From positions 1,178,001 to 1,242,000 of the forward strand of contig NZ_CP017114.1 in NCBI RefSeq assembly GCF_001720485.1: 64,000 bases of DNA, in the 5' to 3' direction. The translations under genes were made by a program, and so were the position numbers. Below, in pieces: positions 43,014-53,846 of the stretch. Below the pieces are notes generated by a model. That model was given only the letters and a program-made list of their open reading frames with translations. It searched no databases and had not been told where the DNA came from. How positions within the stretch are numbered: the stretch's first letter is position 1; each line of letters starts with the position of its first letter. The stretch is from Cobetia marina (lineage in GTDB: Bacteria > Pseudomonadota > Gammaproteobacteria > Pseudomonadales > Halomonadaceae).

Positions 43014-44738
43014 ATGACTGCTGCATCCACGCCAAGTGCTGCCTTCGACCACACCAAATATCGCCCCGTCACGCCTGTCGCGCTGACCGACCGCCAATGG
43101 CCGTCGCGTACCGTGACCCAGGCGCCGCTATGGGCCAGTGTCGACCTGCGCGATGGCAACCAGGCGCTGCTTGAGCCGATGACGGTCGAGCAGAAGAAGC
43201 TGATGTGGAAGCTGCTGGTCAAGATCGGCCTCAAGGAGATCGAAGTCGGTTTCCCGTCCGCCAGTCAGCTCGATTTCGACTTCGTGCGCTGGTTGATCGA
43301 GGAAGACCAGGTGCCGGAGGGTGTCAGCATCCAGGTGCTGGTGCAGGCGCGTGAGCACTTGATCGCCCGTACCTTCGAGTCACTGGTCGGGGCGCGCGAT
43401 GCCGTGGTGCACGTCTACAACTCCACCTCCACCGTTCAGCGCGAGCGGGTGTTCGAGATGGATCGTGAGGGCATCAAGGCCATCGCCGTCGAAGGTGCGC
43501 AGCTGGTCAAGGACTACGCTGCGCGTTACCCGGACACCCACTGGGTGTTCCAGTACTCGCCGGAGAGCTTCACTTCCACCGAGATGGATTACGCCGTCGA
43601 GGTCTGTGAAGCGGTGATGGATGTCTGGCAGCCGACACCGGACAATCGCTGCATCCTCAACCTGCCGGCCACGGTGGAAGTGGGCCCGCCCAATCACTTC
43701 GCGGATCAGGTCGAGTACTTCATCAAGCACCTCAGTCGTCGTGACTGCGCGATCATCTCGCTGCATACCCACAACGACCGGGGCGGTGCCGCTGCCGCTG
43801 CCGAGCTCGGCCTGCTGGCCGGGGCGGACCGCATCGAAGGAACCTTGCTGGGCAATGGTGAGCGTACCGGCAACATGGACCTGATCACCATGGCGATGAA
43901 CCTCTACAGCCAGGGGATCGACCCGGAGCTGGACCTCTCCAATCCGGACGAGATCATCCAGGTCTACACCGAGTGCACCAATCTGCCGGTGCATCCGCGC
44001 CACCCGTGGGTCGGGGAGCTGGTCTACACCGCCTTCTCCGGCAGCCATCAGGACGCGATTCGCAAGTGCCTCAAGAAGCAGCAGGCGGACGAGCCGTGGC
44101 AGGTCGCCTATCTGCCCATCGACCCGCAGGATCTGGGTCGCGACTTCCAGGCGGTGATTCGCGTCAACAGCCAGTCCGGCAAGGGCGGCATGGCCTTCCT
44201 GCTCGAACGCGATCACGGCATCAGCCTGCCGCGCTGGATGAGCCTCGAGCTCGCCCCGCACGTGCAGAAGGCCAGCGAGCAGGTCAGTGGTGAGCTGTCC
44301 AGCAACCAGATCCGCGCGATTCTCGATGCCAGCTTCAAGCGCGAGGCACCGCTGAGTCTCAAGGGCTATCGACTGGATCGTGAGGGGGCCGAGCAGCTCA
44401 CCGCGACACTGATCGACGAGAAGGGTGAGCAGATTGCCTTGGCCGGTGAAGGCAACGGTGCCATCTCCGCCTTCATGGATGCCTGGCAGCGTCACACCGG
44501 TGCCACCGTCAGCGTGGTGGACTACGGCGAGCATGCGCTCGGGGAAGGCAGTGACGCCGTGGCGGTGGCCTTCGTGATGCTCAATCTCGATGGCAAGCGC
44601 GTCTGCGGTATGGCCGAGGATGGTGACACCGTGAGCGCGTCACTCAAGGCGGTGCTGTCGGCGGTCAATCGCGGCCTGGAAAGCAGTGCACGCAGTGAAG
44701 CGGAACGTGCCGAAGAGGCGGGTCCCGTCGCCGTCTGA
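43014..44738 (+). CDS. leuA: 2-isopropylmalate synthase LeuA (long class II type)
   Basis: LeuA condenses acetyl-CoA with 2-oxoisovalerate, the first committed step to leucine. The 574-residue protein is the longer LeuA type. It has the catalytic barrel with [16 protein letters not shown] (metal-binding Asp in LRDGNQ), [56 protein letters not shown] (His ligands and the glycine-rich motif), and [14 protein letters not shown]-terminal LeuA allosteric domain (about 430-560) senses leucine. AAGGACACG precedes the ATG at 43014; an ATG at 42969 lacks a binding site. Confidence 0.95.
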   Translation: MTAASTPSAAFDHTKYRPVTPVALTDRQWPSRTVTQAPLWASVDLRDGNQALLEPMTVEQKKLMWKLLVKIGLKEIEVGFPSASQLDFDFVRWLIEEDQVPEGVSIQVLVQAREHLIARTFESLVGARDAVVHVYNSTSTVQRERVFEMDREGIKAIAVEGAQLVKDYAARYPDTHWVFQYSPESFTSTEMDYAVEVCEAVMDVWQPTPDNRCILNLPATVEVGPPNHFADQVEYFIKHLSRRDCAIISLHTHNDRGGAAAAAELGLLAGADRIEGTLLGNGERTGNMDLITMAMNLYSQGIDPELDLSNPDEIIQVYTECTNLPVHPRHPWVGELVYTAFSGSHQDAIRKCLKKQQADEPWQVAYLPIDPQDLGRDFQAVIRVNSQSGKGGMAFLLERDHGISLPRWMSLELAPHVQKASEQVSGELSSNQIRAILDASFKREAPLSLKGYRLDREGAEQLTATLIDEKGEQIALAGEGNGAISAFMDAWQRHTGATVSVVDYGEHALGEGSDAVAVAFVMLNLDGKRVCGMAEDGDTVSASLKAVLSAVNRGLESSARSEAERAEEAGPVAV

Positions 44739-45196
44739 CGGCAATGAGCGACACGAGCGTCCACGAAAGGCGGAAATCCTGCTTGCAGTGGCGGTCCACG
44801 AAGCCCTCGCCCCTTGCGGCGAGGGCTTCGTCGTTTCTGAAGGCCGATCACTCCCCAGCCCAGTCATGGCAAGGGATGAGCGCAATGTCAGTAGCTGATA
44901 ACCCCGGCCTTGGCATGGCGAGCGGATATAGACTTTTGTCGGAAGTTGTCTGACGAGTCAATATCCGGACTTGCACCGGTGCCATCCCTGCGTATCATCG
45001 CTGCATCCGCGTAAATGATAACGATCTGGTGGTACAACGGATTCGAGAGCACAACAATTCCAAGCGGTGCAAGGGCAACCCCCCTGAGTGACGAGACAAT
45101 GGATGTGTCCCCATCCCCTCGTCGGTCGGGATTCGCCGGTGCACCTCTCGTTCAGGAGGTCCGCTAGAACAACCCACAACTACTCATCGGTATCGC
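44739..45196. other. Intergenic region between leuA and gltS
   Basis: No gene is seen. It has the leuA terminator, an inverted repeat CGGATAT-N31-ATATCCG (44923-44967), a weak Fur-like stretch near 45014, and an AGGAGGT Shine-Dalgarno-like sequence (45154-45160) with no start codon at suitable spacing. Confidence 0.5.
44798..44831 (+). terminator. Terminator after leuA
   Basis: ACGAAGCCCTCGCC and its complement form a 14-bp stem around a 6-base loop. The tail is CGTTTC, so the T tract is short. Confidence 0.7.
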
Positions 45197-46387
45197 ATGA
45201 TTCAACTTGATGCTATCACTACCCTGCTGCTGGCGGCGCTTGTCCTCGTCGTCGGTCATCTGATTGTCGAGCGCGTACGCGTGCTGCGCGAGTTCAACAT
45301 CCCCGAACCTGTGGTCGGCGGTCTCATCGCCACCCTCATCGTCACCGGCCTGCGTGGCTTGGGCTACGAGTTTCAGTTCTTCGCCGGTCTCCAGACCCCC
45401 TTCATGTTGCTGTTCTTCGGCTCGGTCGGCCTGTCGGCGGACGTCCGCATGATTCGCGCCGGCGGCAGCAAGCTGATCCTGTTCCTCGTGCTGGTCATCG
45501 GCCTGCTCATCCTGCAGAACCTGCTGGGTGTCGGTGTTGCCAGCCTGTTTGGCCTCGACCCGGTACTGGGGCTGCTCGGCGGTTCCATCACCATGTCCGG
45601 TGGTCACGGTACAGGGGCTGCCTGGGCCAACGTCTTCGCCGATGAATATGGCATCAATGGCGCGATGGAAGTCGCGATGGCCTGTGCCACCTTCGGCTTG
45701 GTGTTCGGGTCGCTGATCGGTGGGCCGACGGCACGTTTCCTGATCAATCGCATGAAGCGTGAAGGACAGGACATCAATGCCCAGGTCAGCGATTCCGAGT
45801 ATGACGAGACGGAAGTCCAGCACCCGCTGAATACCGCCAATGCTCTGAAAACGCTCTTCATGTTGCTGCTCGGGGTCGTCAGCGGTCAGCAGCTGCAGGC
45901 ACTCACGGCGGATACGGCCTTCTCGCTGCCGACCTTCGTGTGGGTGCTGTTCAGCTGTATCGTCATCGGCAACGTGGTGCGCGCCTTCGGCGACAAGCAT
46001 CTCAATACCCATGCCGTGGATGTGCTGGGCAACATCAGTCTGTCAATCTTCCTGGCACTGGCACTGATGACGCTCAAGCTCTGGGATCTGGCCAATCTGG
46101 CACTGCCGATTCTGGCCATCCTGCTGGCACAGGTCGCGCTGGTGTTCCTCTACACCACCCAGGTCACCTTCCGCCTGATGGGCAAGAACTACGACGCTGC
46201 GGTGCTGGTCGCGGGTAACTGTGGTTTCGGCATGGGCGCCACGCCGACGGCGATCGCCAACATGCAGGCGGTCACGCAGCACCACGGGCCGTCACGTCTG
46301 GCCTTCATCATCGTGCCGGTGGTGGGTGGCTTCCTGATCGATATCGCCAACTCGCTGATCATCAAGGGCTTCCTCGGCTTCTTCTGA
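45197..46387 (+). CDS. gltS: Sodium/glutamate symporter GltS
   Basis: GltS imports glutamate with Na+ across the inner membrane. The 396-residue protein has the two inverted five-helix repeats of the family, with the GG-rich re-entrant motifs GGSITMSGGHGTGAAWANVF and the second LVAGNCGFGMGATPTAIANMQAV. The start is placed where the sequence aligns with known GltS (MIQLDAITTLLLAALVLVVGHLIVERVRVLREFNIPEPVVGGL). No clear ribosome binding site precedes it at normal spacing; an AGGAGGT lies about 37 bases upstream in a possible hairpin. Confidence 0.94.
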   Translation: MIQLDAITTLLLAALVLVVGHLIVERVRVLREFNIPEPVVGGLIATLIVTGLRGLGYEFQFFAGLQTPFMLLFFGSVGLSADVRMIRAGGSKLILFLVLVIGLLILQNLLGVGVASLFGLDPVLGLLGGSITMSGGHGTGAAWANVFADEYGINGAMEVAMACATFGLVFGSLIGGPTARFLINRMKREGQDINAQVSDSEYDETEVQHPLNTANALKTLFMLLLGVVSGQQLQALTADTAFSLPTFVWVLFSCIVIGNVVRAFGDKHLNTHAVDVLGNISLSIFLALALMTLKLWDLANLALPILAILLAQVALVFLYTTQVTFRLMGKNYDAAVLVAGNCGFGMGATPTAIANMQAVTQHHGPSRLAFIIVPVVGGFLIDIANSLIIKGFLGFF

Positions 46388-46436
46388 ACATGACAGCAGG
46401 TGTCATGATGAGATGTCGCAGAATCTGCCTGGCATG

Positions 46437-46478
46437 AACGACAACGCCGGACTCCATGGGAGTCCGGCGTTGTCGTTT
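46437..46478. terminator. Bidirectional intrinsic terminator after gltS
   Basis: A perfect 19-bp stem with loop ATG lies between gltS and the convergent SLC13 gene. Confidence 0.9.
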
Positions 46479-46531
46479 CGGGGGATCCCCCTTGCGGCGC
46501 GAGTGATGGGTCACGTCACGCTGTCAGGGAA

Positions 46532-48027
46532 TCAGCTCCACAGTGCCACGATCAGGCCATAGGCCAGCAGCGTGACCACCACGGTGCCTGCCAGGTTCAG
46601 GAAGAAGCCGGCGCGCATCATGGTCTGGATCTTGAGGTGCCCGGTGGCGAACACGATGGCATTGGGTGGCGTGGCCACCGGCATCATGAAGGCGCAGCTG
46701 GCCGCGATGGCCGCCGGCACGGTGATCAGCAGCGGGTCGATGTCCAGCGACAGCGCAAGCGCGCCCAGCAGGGGCAGGAAGGCGGCGGCCGTCGCGGTAT
46801 TGGATGTGACCTCGGTCAGGAAGATGATCACCAGTACCACGATGCCCACGAGCCCGATGAGCGGCAGCACGCTGAACATCGACAGCTGTCCGGCGATCCA
46901 CTCCGCCAGACCCGAGCTCTTGATGACGCCCGCCAGTGCCAGTCCCCCCCGAACAGCAGCAATACGCCCCAGGGCAGGTCACGCGCGTCTTCCCACACCA
47001 GCAGGCGACGACCGCGTGAGGTGCCGGAGGGAATCGCGAACAGTCCGACGCCGATGGCCATGGCGATGCCGGTATCCGACAGCCACTCAAGGCCGCTCTG
47101 ATTGATCAGCGGGCGGAACATCCACAGCAGGGCGGCTACCAGGAAGGCGATGCCGACACGCTTCTCGGCGCTGCTCATGACACCCAGTGCCTTGAGCTCA
47201 CGCTTTATCATCTCGCCACTGTCCGAAGTCTCGGATGCGAAGGAGAAGGGCGTGCGCGTCAACCACCACCAGGTGATGGTGCACATCGCGATGGCCACCG
47301 GCAGGCCGACGACCATCCACTGGGCGAAGCCGATCTCGATGCCCTGGTCACTGGACAGGTAACCCGCCAGCAGGGCATTCGGCGGCGTACCGATCAGTGT
47401 CGCGATACCGCCAAGGCTGGCGGAGTAGGCGATGGCCAGCAGCAGGGCGGCGGCGTAGCGCTTCAGCTCCGGGTCGTCGCTGTCGCGCTCATCCCGGCCA
47501 CTGGACATCAGGCTGACCACTGACATGCCGATGGGCAGCATCATGATGCTGGTCGCGGTATTGGATACCCACATGCTGATGAAGCCGGTGGCGATCATGA
47601 AACCGGCGATCTGACGGCGGGGCGAATGGCCGGCAAGCTTCAGCGTATGCAGGGCCACGCGGCGATGCAGGTCCCAGCGCTGCATGGCGATCCCGAGCAG
47701 GAAGCCGCCGAGGAACAGATAGATGGTCGGATTGGCATAGGCTGCCGTGGTGCTTTTGATGTCGTCGATGCCAAGTGCGGGCACCAGCACGATGGGCAAC
47801 AGCGACGTCACCGGTATCGGCAATGCTTCGGTGGCCCACCAGGTCGCCATCAACAGCGCCAGGCCCACGCAGAGCCAGGCGGTGTCCGGCATGTCGCCCG
47901 GGGCAGGGGTCAGCCAGGTCAGCAGCAGCAGGAGCGGACCGAGTATCAGACCGATACGCGCCGCAAGTGGCGCTTGCGGCGGCGTGGAGGATTGATCAAC
48001 GACGTGATCGGTAGGTTGCTCAGGCAT
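46532..48027 (-). pseudogene. SLC13/DASS-family sodium:anion symporter, broken by a one-base frameshift
   Basis: Two reading frames together encode one dicarboxylate/sulfate-type SLC13 transporter. The 5' part (48027 down to about 46945) gives residues 1-360, with the first SNT motif in SMWVSNTATSIMMLPIG. The 3' part (about 46945 down to 46532) supplies the second SNT motif in TEVTSNTATAAAF and the last helices. The frames meet at seven C (46944-46950; G7 on the coding strand). One more G would restore FGGGLALAG and a 498-residue protein, normal for the family. As written, the first frame reads FGGDWHW and runs to an aberrant end at 46828. This may be a real inactivation, phase variation or a homopolymer sequencing error. 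GGAG precedes the ATG. Confidence 0.85.
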
Positions 48028-48553
48028 GTCGACTCCAGAGAAGCCCGCTGGCGACAGGCTTCCTCATCATGTTGGTCATCGTGTTGTTGGTATGGGTCAT
48101 GGTAGGTGATGGCACGTTGTCGTGTTGGCGTTGTTCACTGCACGGCATGCATTCGTTCCTGAACGGGAGATCATGCACGTCGTGTCATGCTGCCTGCGTC
48201 GGTCGATCGCCGCCGAGAGTCGGTCAGGTGGGGCTTTCGGGCCGGCAGGCGGCGCCATTGTCTCAGCATTGCGCCACGGCTCAATAGCCTTCATTGCCTG
48301 TTTCGAAACTCCCGTGGGTGAAACCTTGACGCCGCGCAAGCGCGACGCTCGATCCGAGGCGCTCAGGTCGCGTGCGAGGCCTTGCGTGACGCCATCCTGC
48401 ACGGGTCAGGTTGCTGTCTGGCGACAGACGCTGTCGTTGGCTGTGGACTTGTGAGCGCAAGGGCTGGAAGGTAGGGTTAGCAGCCATGAACGGGGCCGGC
48501 GCAGGTCAACTGCGCGGCCCACTGTCGCGTTACTTTCACAAGGAAGATGATGG
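48028..48553. other. Long divergent intergenic region before galE
   Basis: No gene is supported in these 526 bases. Open frames on both strands (for example 48122-48454 plus) have no recognisable domain, poor start contexts and an odd composition (Arg/Ser/Cys-rich). It must hold the promoters of galE and the SLC13 gene; I could not identify them. Confidence 0.5.
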
Positions 48554-49573
48554 ATGATTCTGGTCACGGGTGGTGCAGGCTACATCGGGTCTCATACGGT
48601 ATTGGCGCTCATGGAGGCCGGCCATCAGGTGCTGGTGCTGGACAACCTGTCCAATGCCAGCGAAGCCTCCCTCGCGCGTGTGGCGACGCTTGCCGGACGC
48701 GAAGTGCCGTTCGTCGAAGGGGATATCCGCAACGGCGCGCTGCTCGACAGCCTGTTCGAGCGTCATGATATCGAGGCCGTGGTCCACTTCGCCGGGCTCA
48801 AGGCGGTGGGCGAGAGCGTCGCCAAGCCGCTGGCCTACTACGACAACAACGTCAATGGCACCCTGGTGCTGTGTGATGCCATGGCGCGGGCCGGCGTCAA
48901 GCGTATCGTGTTCTCTTCCTCCGCCACCGTGTATGGCGATCCGGCGTCCACGCCGATCCGTGAAGACTTCCCGACGTCCGCGACCAACCCCTACGGCCGC
49001 TCCAAGCTGATGGTCGAGGAAGTGCTGCGTGACCTGTCCGTGGCGGATGACAGCTGGCGCATCGCGCTGCTGCGCTATTTCAATCCGGTGGGTGCCCACG
49101 AGTCCGGTACCATCGGTGAGGACCCCAACGGCATCCCCAACAACCTGGTGCCCTATATCAGCCAGGTGGCGGTGGGTCGCCTTGAAGAGCTGGCAGTGTT
49201 CGGTGATGACTATCCGACGCCGGATGGCACCGGGGTGCGTGACTACATCCACGTCGTCGACCTGGCCGATGGCCACCTCAAGGCGCTGGACTATCTGGCC
49301 GGTGATGCGCGTGATGGTGTCCACACCTACAACCTGGGTACCGGCACTGGCTATAGTGTGCTGGACATGGTCAAGGCCTTCGAGAAGGCCAGCGGTCGCC
49401 CGGTGCCTTATCGCATCGCGCCGCGGCGTTCCGGTGATATCGCCGAATGCTGGGCGGAGCCGGACAAGGCCTTCAAGGAATTGAAGTGGAAGGCGGAGCT
49501 GGGGCTGGATCGCATGATGGCTGACAGCTGGCGTTGGCAGTCACGCAACCCCAATGGCTATCGCAGCAACTGA
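48554..49573 (+). CDS. galE: UDP-glucose 4-epimerase GalE
   Basis: GalE interconverts UDP-glucose and UDP-galactose for surface polysaccharides and galactose use. The 339-residue short-chain dehydrogenase has the NAD motif [18 protein letters not shown], the [21 protein letters not shown] segment, catalytic SSSATVYG and YGRSK (Tyr-x3-Lys), [37 protein letters not shown], and the substrate-binding [17 protein letters not shown]. It opens an envelope polysaccharide group with cysQ, a phosphoethanolamine transferase, ugd and a glycosyltransferase, although a terminator separates it from cysQ. Confidence 0.95.
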   Translation: MILVTGGAGYIGSHTVLALMEAGHQVLVLDNLSNASEASLARVATLAGREVPFVEGDIRNGALLDSLFERHDIEAVVHFAGLKAVGESVAKPLAYYDNNVNGTLVLCDAMARAGVKRIVFSSSATVYGDPASTPIREDFPTSATNPYGRSKLMVEEVLRDLSVADDSWRIALLRYFNPVGAHESGTIGEDPNGIPNNLVPYISQVAVGRLEELAVFGDDYPTPDGTGVRDYIHVVDLADGHLKALDYLAGDARDGVHTYNLGTGTGYSVLDMVKAFEKASGRPVPYRIAPRRSGDIAECWAEPDKAFKELKWKAELGLDRMMADSWRWQSRNPNGYRSN

Positions 49574-49644
49574 AGCAGGCATAGCAGCACCGATTGAGAT
49601 GGGCGTGCGAGTGAGCTCGCACCCCATCATCAATGGCTTCCTGG

Positions 49645-49677
49645 AAGCGGCCGTGGGCAGAATCCGCGGCCGCTTTT
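49645..49677 (+). terminator. Intrinsic terminator after galE
   Basis: AAGCGGCCG and CGGCCGCTT form a 9-bp stem around a 13-base loop, ending in TTTT. Confidence 0.75.
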
Positions 49678-49740
49678 GCGTATGATGGCCCCGAGCTGAA
49701 AGCCGCGTGCTGACTCCCTTGAATTATCTGCGAGACTTCC

Positions 49741-50571
49741 ATGAATCAGTCTGATGTCACCCCTGATCTTGAACTTCTGACGGCCATCGAGACGCTCTGC
49801 CGTGATGCGGGGCAGGCGATACTCGCCGTTGCGCAGGGCGGCGATCTCGAGACACGCGCCAAGGCCGATGACAGTCCGGTGACGGCCGCGGATCTTGCGG
49901 CACACCGTGTGCTGGTGGAGGGGCTGGCCCGCCTGACGCCGCAGATTCCGGTGCTCTCCGAGGAAAGCGACAAGGCGGATATCGTGGCGCGCCGTGACTG
50001 GCAGACCTTCTGGCTGGTGGACCCGCTGGATGGCACCCGCGAGTTCGTCAACGGCAGTGGCGAATACACCGTCAATGTCGCCTTGATCCAGGGGACGCGC
50101 AGCGTGCTGGGCGTGGTGGATGCGCCGGTGCTCAGGGCGACCTGGAGCGGGCTTGATGGCGTGGGCGCGTTTCGCGAGGACGCCAATGGACGAACGGCCA
50201 TTCGCGTCAGCCCGGAGCCCGAGGTGTTGAGAGTCGTGGCCAGCAAGTCGCATCTCGATGCGCAGACGGCGGCGCTGATCGAGCGTCTGACGCCGGTCGA
50301 GACCGTCAGCTGCGGCAGTTCGCTGAAATTCTGTCGTATCGCGGAAGGCGACGCGGATCTCTACCCGCGCTATGCCCCGACCTGCGAGTGGGACACCGCC
50401 GCGGCGCAGGCCGTGCTGGAAGCGGCGGGCGGGTGTGTCTTCGATGCGCAGAGCCTGACCGATGGTCAGCCGGATGTCCTGCGTTACAACGCGCGTGACA
50501 CCCTCAGAAATCCTTTCTTCATTGCCTGTGGCCAGTCTGACGGCCGCTGGCGCCAGGTGCTGGAGTGCTGA
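49741..50571 (+). CDS. cysQ: 3'(2'),5'-bisphosphate nucleotidase CysQ
   Basis: CysQ hydrolyses 3'-phosphoadenosine 5'-phosphate to AMP, relieving inhibition from sulfate assimilation or sulfation. The 276-residue inositol-monophosphatase-fold protein has KADDSPVTAADLAAHRVLVEGL, PVLSEES, the metal-binding FWLVDPLDGTREFVNGSGEYTVNVALI, and YPRYAPTCEWDTAAAQAVLEAAGG. It lies between galE and a phosphoethanolamine transferase, with only 25 bases before the latter, and so is probably co-transcribed with envelope genes. A sulfur link for those genes is not evident. Confidence 0.94.
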   Translation: MNQSDVTPDLELLTAIETLCRDAGQAILAVAQGGDLETRAKADDSPVTAADLAAHRVLVEGLARLTPQIPVLSEESDKADIVARRDWQTFWLVDPLDGTREFVNGSGEYTVNVALIQGTRSVLGVVDAPVLRATWSGLDGVGAFREDANGRTAIRVSPEPEVLRVVASKSHLDAQTAALIERLTPVETVSCGSSLKFCRIAEGDADLYPRYAPTCEWDTAAAQAVLEAAGGCVFDAQSLTDGQPDVLRYNARDTLRNPFFIACGQSDGRWRQVLEC

Positions 50572-50596
50572 CGCTTGCGCCTGAGCGAGATGACTC

Positions 50597-52492
50597 ATGA
50601 TGCGTGAAACCCATGACAATGAGCGGCCCGGGGCCGGTGGTGGCGAAGGCATGCTGCGCCGCGCGGGGCGTGCTCTCTTTGCCAGACGCACCGATGGCGG
50701 TGTCGCCGGTGGGCTGATCAGCGCCGTGCTGCTGTCATCGCTGGCCAGTCTGGTGCCATTGATCTACCACGGGCTGCTCGAGGGCGGTCTGATCCTGGTC
50801 GGTAACCTGCTGCTGTGGCCGTGTCTGCTGGCGGCAGCCCATCGCCCACGCTGGCGCTGGCCGGCACTTGGCCTGATGGCCGCATTGGGCGTCAATCTCT
50901 CGGCCAGTGTGGTCAGCGCCGTCTATTACGATTCGCGCTATGGCCTGGCCTTCGCGCTGAGTTCGCTGGATACCAGTCGCAGCGAGTCGATGGCGATGCT
51001 GTTCAAGTTCCCGCTGGCACTCATCGTGCCGCTGGGGTTCTTCCTGCTGGCCCTGTCACTGGCCAATCGCCATGGGGCGGGGTTGGCTCGTGCCCGGCTG
51101 GGGGGGCGCAGCGGAATCGCCTTCGTGCTCTGGATGCTGATGCTGCTGGCTGGTAGCTGGCAGTGGGGGCGTGCCAGCGTGCCGCTGGCCATCACCACGC
51201 TGTCGGTATCGCCGGGCTGGAACCTGGCCACCACCTCACATGCCTGGTGGGAAAAGGAGCGTTTCAAGGCATTGATGGCGGATGACTACGATTTCGGCAA
51301 GGTCACGCTCAGCCCTGATGTGCCGGATGATGCGGTCTTCGTGCTGGTGATCGGTGAGTCCCAGCGGCGTGATCAGCTGTCGCTCTACGGGTATTCGCGC
51401 CCGACCACGCCCAATCTCGACGCCCGTCGTGATCAGCTGGTGGTCTTTGATCAGGCTATCGCGCCGGCGCCGCAGACGGTGCTGGCGGTGCCGATGCTTT
51501 CCAGTCTGATGGACCCGCGCACCTTCTCGCCGCGCTATCTGGATGCCAACCTGATTTCATTGGCCAATCAGGCCGGCATGCATACGGAGTGGCTGTCACG
51601 TCAGGGGCTCGATATCACCTCCGAGCGCACCTGGATCACCGCCATCGCCCAGCGTGCCGACGTCGCCAGAACCATCATGACGGAGTACGACGACGGACTG
51701 CTGGATGCACTCGATGAGGCACTGGCGCGCAAGGTCAAAGGGCCGCGACTGATCGTACTGCATCTGTACGGCAGCCATCCGCCGGCCAGCCTGCAGTACC
51801 CCGACTCGCTGCGTTACTTCCTGACACCGGACAGTACCTCGCCGCTGACCGATGCCTATGACGACAGTATCCGCTTCACGGACCAGGTGCTGGAGGGCGT
51901 CTTCCAACGTCTCGAGGGTCGCCATGCCGGCGTGCTCTACCTTTCCGATCATGGTCTTGAGCATGATCCGCTCAGCGATGCTTACGTGCATGGCGGTGAT
52001 CGCCCCAGCCAGGCGCCTTATCGCATTCCCCTGTGGCTGTGGCAGGCGGGGCGTGGTCCCAATCCCGAGCGTGAGATGGTGCATCTGCGCGAGCATGCCC
52101 GTCAGCCGTTCGCCAGTTTTGATCTTCCCTATCTGGCCAGTGACTGGATGGGAATCCACTTCTCGGGGGACAAGCCATGTCTGTCACCCTGGTCGGCCTG
52201 CTATCAGCCGCGCGAGCGCCATCCAGTGCTGGATCAACTGGGGCGTCTGAACTTCTTCGAGGATCTGCCGTCGGACTTTCTTGCCCGGCCGCTGGCCCCC
52301 GGTGCCGAAGAACTGGAAGAGGCCGTGGAGGCCACGACGCGTCTGCTGGAAAGTCCGGATGGCTTGCTCGACAGCGCTTCGGATGGCGCGTCATCCGCTC
52401 GTGCACAATCTTCTGGCGTGACGGCGAGGGAAACCTCCGCGCCGATCACCCTGTCACCCCCTTCACTACCCTCAGAGACACCCAAGGACTGA
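50597..52492 (+). CDS. Phosphoethanolamine transferase of the CptA/EptA (sulfatase) family
   Basis: The protein (631 residues) has five N-terminal membrane segments (about residues 38-190) followed by a periplasmic alkaline-phosphatase-fold domain. The nucleophile motif is [30 protein letters not shown], with Ser in the GES position as in CptA, where EptA has Thr. [24 protein letters not shown] and [13 protein letters not shown] provide the other metal ligands. Such enzymes add phosphoethanolamine to lipid A or core sugars, altering charge and polymyxin sensitivity. The C-terminal 60 residues are acidic and Ser-rich. Two ATG codons, 50597 and 50600, are adjacent. ugd starts one base after its stop. 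Confidence 0.88.
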   Translation: MMRETHDNERPGAGGGEGMLRRAGRALFARRTDGGVAGGLISAVLLSSLASLVPLIYHGLLEGGLILVGNLLLWPCLLAAAHRPRWRWPALGLMAALGVNLSASVVSAVYYDSRYGLAFALSSLDTSRSESMAMLFKFPLALIVPLGFFLLALSLANRHGAGLARARLGGRSGIAFVLWMLMLLAGSWQWGRASVPLAITTLSVSPGWNLATTSHAWWEKERFKALMADDYDFGKVTLSPDVPDDAVFVLVIGESQRRDQLSLYGYSRPTTPNLDARRDQLVVFDQAIAPAPQTVLAVPMLSSLMDPRTFSPRYLDANLISLANQAGMHTEWLSRQGLDITSERTWITAIAQRADVARTIMTEYDDGLLDALDEALARKVKGPRLIVLHLYGSHPPASLQYPDSLRYFLTPDSTSPLTDAYDDSIRFTDQVLEGVFQRLEGRHAGVLYLSDHGLEHDPLSDAYVHGGDRPSQAPYRIPLWLWQAGRGPNPEREMVHLREHARQPFASFDLPYLASDWMGIHFSGDKPCLSPWSACYQPRERHPVLDQLGRLNFFEDLPSDFLARPLAPGAEELEEAVEATTRLLESPDGLLDSASDGASSARAQSSGVTARETSAPITLSPPSLPSETPKD

Positions 52493-52493
52493 C

Positions 52494-53846
52494 ATGAAAA
52501 TCACTGTCTTCGGAACAGGTTACGTAGGTCTGGTCACCGGCACCTGTCTAGCGGATGTTGGCCATGACGTGATCTGCATGGACGTGGACGCCGCCAAGAT
52601 CGAGCGCCTCAAGCAGGGTGAGATCCCCATCTTCGAGCCGGGGCTCGAGAGCATGGTGACGCGCAACGTGGAGGCGGGACGTCTCAACTTCACCACCGAC
52701 GCCCGCGAGGCCGTCGCGCACGGCGTGCTGCAGTTCATTGCCGTGGGCACGCCGCCGGATGAAGACGGCAGTGCCGATCTCAAGTACGTGCTGGCCGTGG
52801 CGGGCACCATCGGTGAGCACATGGATGACTACAAGGTCATCATCGACAAGTCCACCGTGCCGGTGGGCACTGCGGATCGCGTGCATGCCCGCGTGGCAGA
52901 GGTGCTCAAGCACCGCGGCGTGAGTGTTGCGTTCGATGTCTGCTCCAACCCGGAATTCCTCAAGGAGGGCGCGGCGCTGGAGGACTTCACGCGCGGTGCC
53001 CGCATCGTGGTCGGCACCGATTCCGAGGCGGTGCGCGAGCGCATGCGCGAATGCTATGCCCCCTACAATCGCAACCATGAAAAGCTGATGTTCATGGATG
53101 TGCGCGCCGCCGAGCTGACCAAGTACGCCGCCAACGCGATGCTGGCCACCAAGATCAGCTTCATGAACGAGATCTCCAACCTGGCCGAGCGCCTGGGCGC
53201 GGATATCGAGGAAGTGCGTCGCGGGATCGGCAGTGATCCGCGCATCGGTTACCACTTCATCTACCCGGGCTGTGGCTACGGTGGCTCCTGCTTCCCGAAG
53301 GATGTCCAGGCGCTGGCGCGTACCGCCAGTCAGGTAGGCTATGAGGCCGAGCTGCTCACCGCGGTGGAATCCGTCAACAAGCGCCAGAAGGTCACGCTGT
53401 TCGAGAAGCTGTCACGTGCCTTCGATGGGGATCTCGCCGGCAAGACGATTGCCGTCTGGGGGCTGGCCTTCAAGCCGAACACCGATGACATGCGCGACGC
53501 GCCGAGCCGCACGCTGATGGAAGCGCTATGGGCGGCGGGTGCCAAGGTGCAGGCCTATGACCCGGAAGCGATGAAGGAATGCCGTCGTATCTACGGTGAG
53601 CGCGATGACCTGGTGCTGGTGGCGGATCGCATCCAGGCGGTCAAGGGCGCGGATGCGCTGGCGGTGTGCACCGAATGGAAGGAATTCCGCACGCTGGATG
53701 CCGGCTGGCTCAAGACCCAGCTGGCCTTCCCAGTGGTGGTGGATGGCCGCAACCTCTTCGAGCCGTCCGCCATGAAGTCTGCCGGCCTGATGTATTACGC
53801 GGTCGGCCGTGGCGATTCCATGCATCAAGCCCCGGAGGCCTCGTGA
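52494..53846 (+). CDS. ugd: UDP-glucose 6-dehydrogenase
   Basis: Ugd oxidises UDP-glucose twice to UDP-glucuronate, a precursor of capsule, aminoarabinose and other acidic sugars. The 450-residue protein has the N-terminal NAD motif [97 protein letters not shown], and the catalytic Cys in [16 protein letters not shown]. The last part has [17 protein letters not shown]. Its start is one base after the phosphoethanolamine transferase stop, and its stop overlaps the next gene (GTGA), so the three genes form a coupled operon. Confidence 0.96.
   Translation: MKITVFGTGYVGLVTGTCLADVGHDVICMDVDAAKIERLKQGEIPIFEPGLESMVTRNVEAGRLNFTTDAREAVAHGVLQFIAVGTPPDEDGSADLKYVLAVAGTIGEHMDDYKVIIDKSTVPVGTADRVHARVAEVLKHRGVSVAFDVCSNPEFLKEGAALEDFTRGARIVVGTDSEAVRERMRECYAPYNRNHEKLMFMDVRAAELTKYAANAMLATKISFMNEISNLAERLGADIEEVRRGIGSDPRIGYHFIYPGCGYGGSCFPKDVQALARTASQVGYEAELLTAVESVNKRQKVTLFEKLSRAFDGDLAGKTIAVWGLAFKPNTDDMRDAPSRTLMEALWAAGAKVQAYDPEAMKECRRIYGERDDLVLVADRIQAVKGADALAVCTEWKEFRTLDAGWLKTQLAFPVVVDGRNLFEPSAMKSAGLMYYAVGRGDSMHQAPEAS

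Noticed and set aside
42784..43017. Small gene between the Lrp-type gene and leuA
   Set aside because: The frame runs past the leuA start, has no recognisable protein sequence and lies over the two leader hairpins.
45010..45035. Fur-like box before gltS
   Set aside because: Only the ATGATAA half resembles the consensus; the other half does not match, and gltS has no known iron link.
48122..48454. Possible small gene in the long gap before galE
   Set aside because: Arg/Ser/Cys-rich product with no recognisable motif, no ribosome binding site and competing open frames on the other strand.
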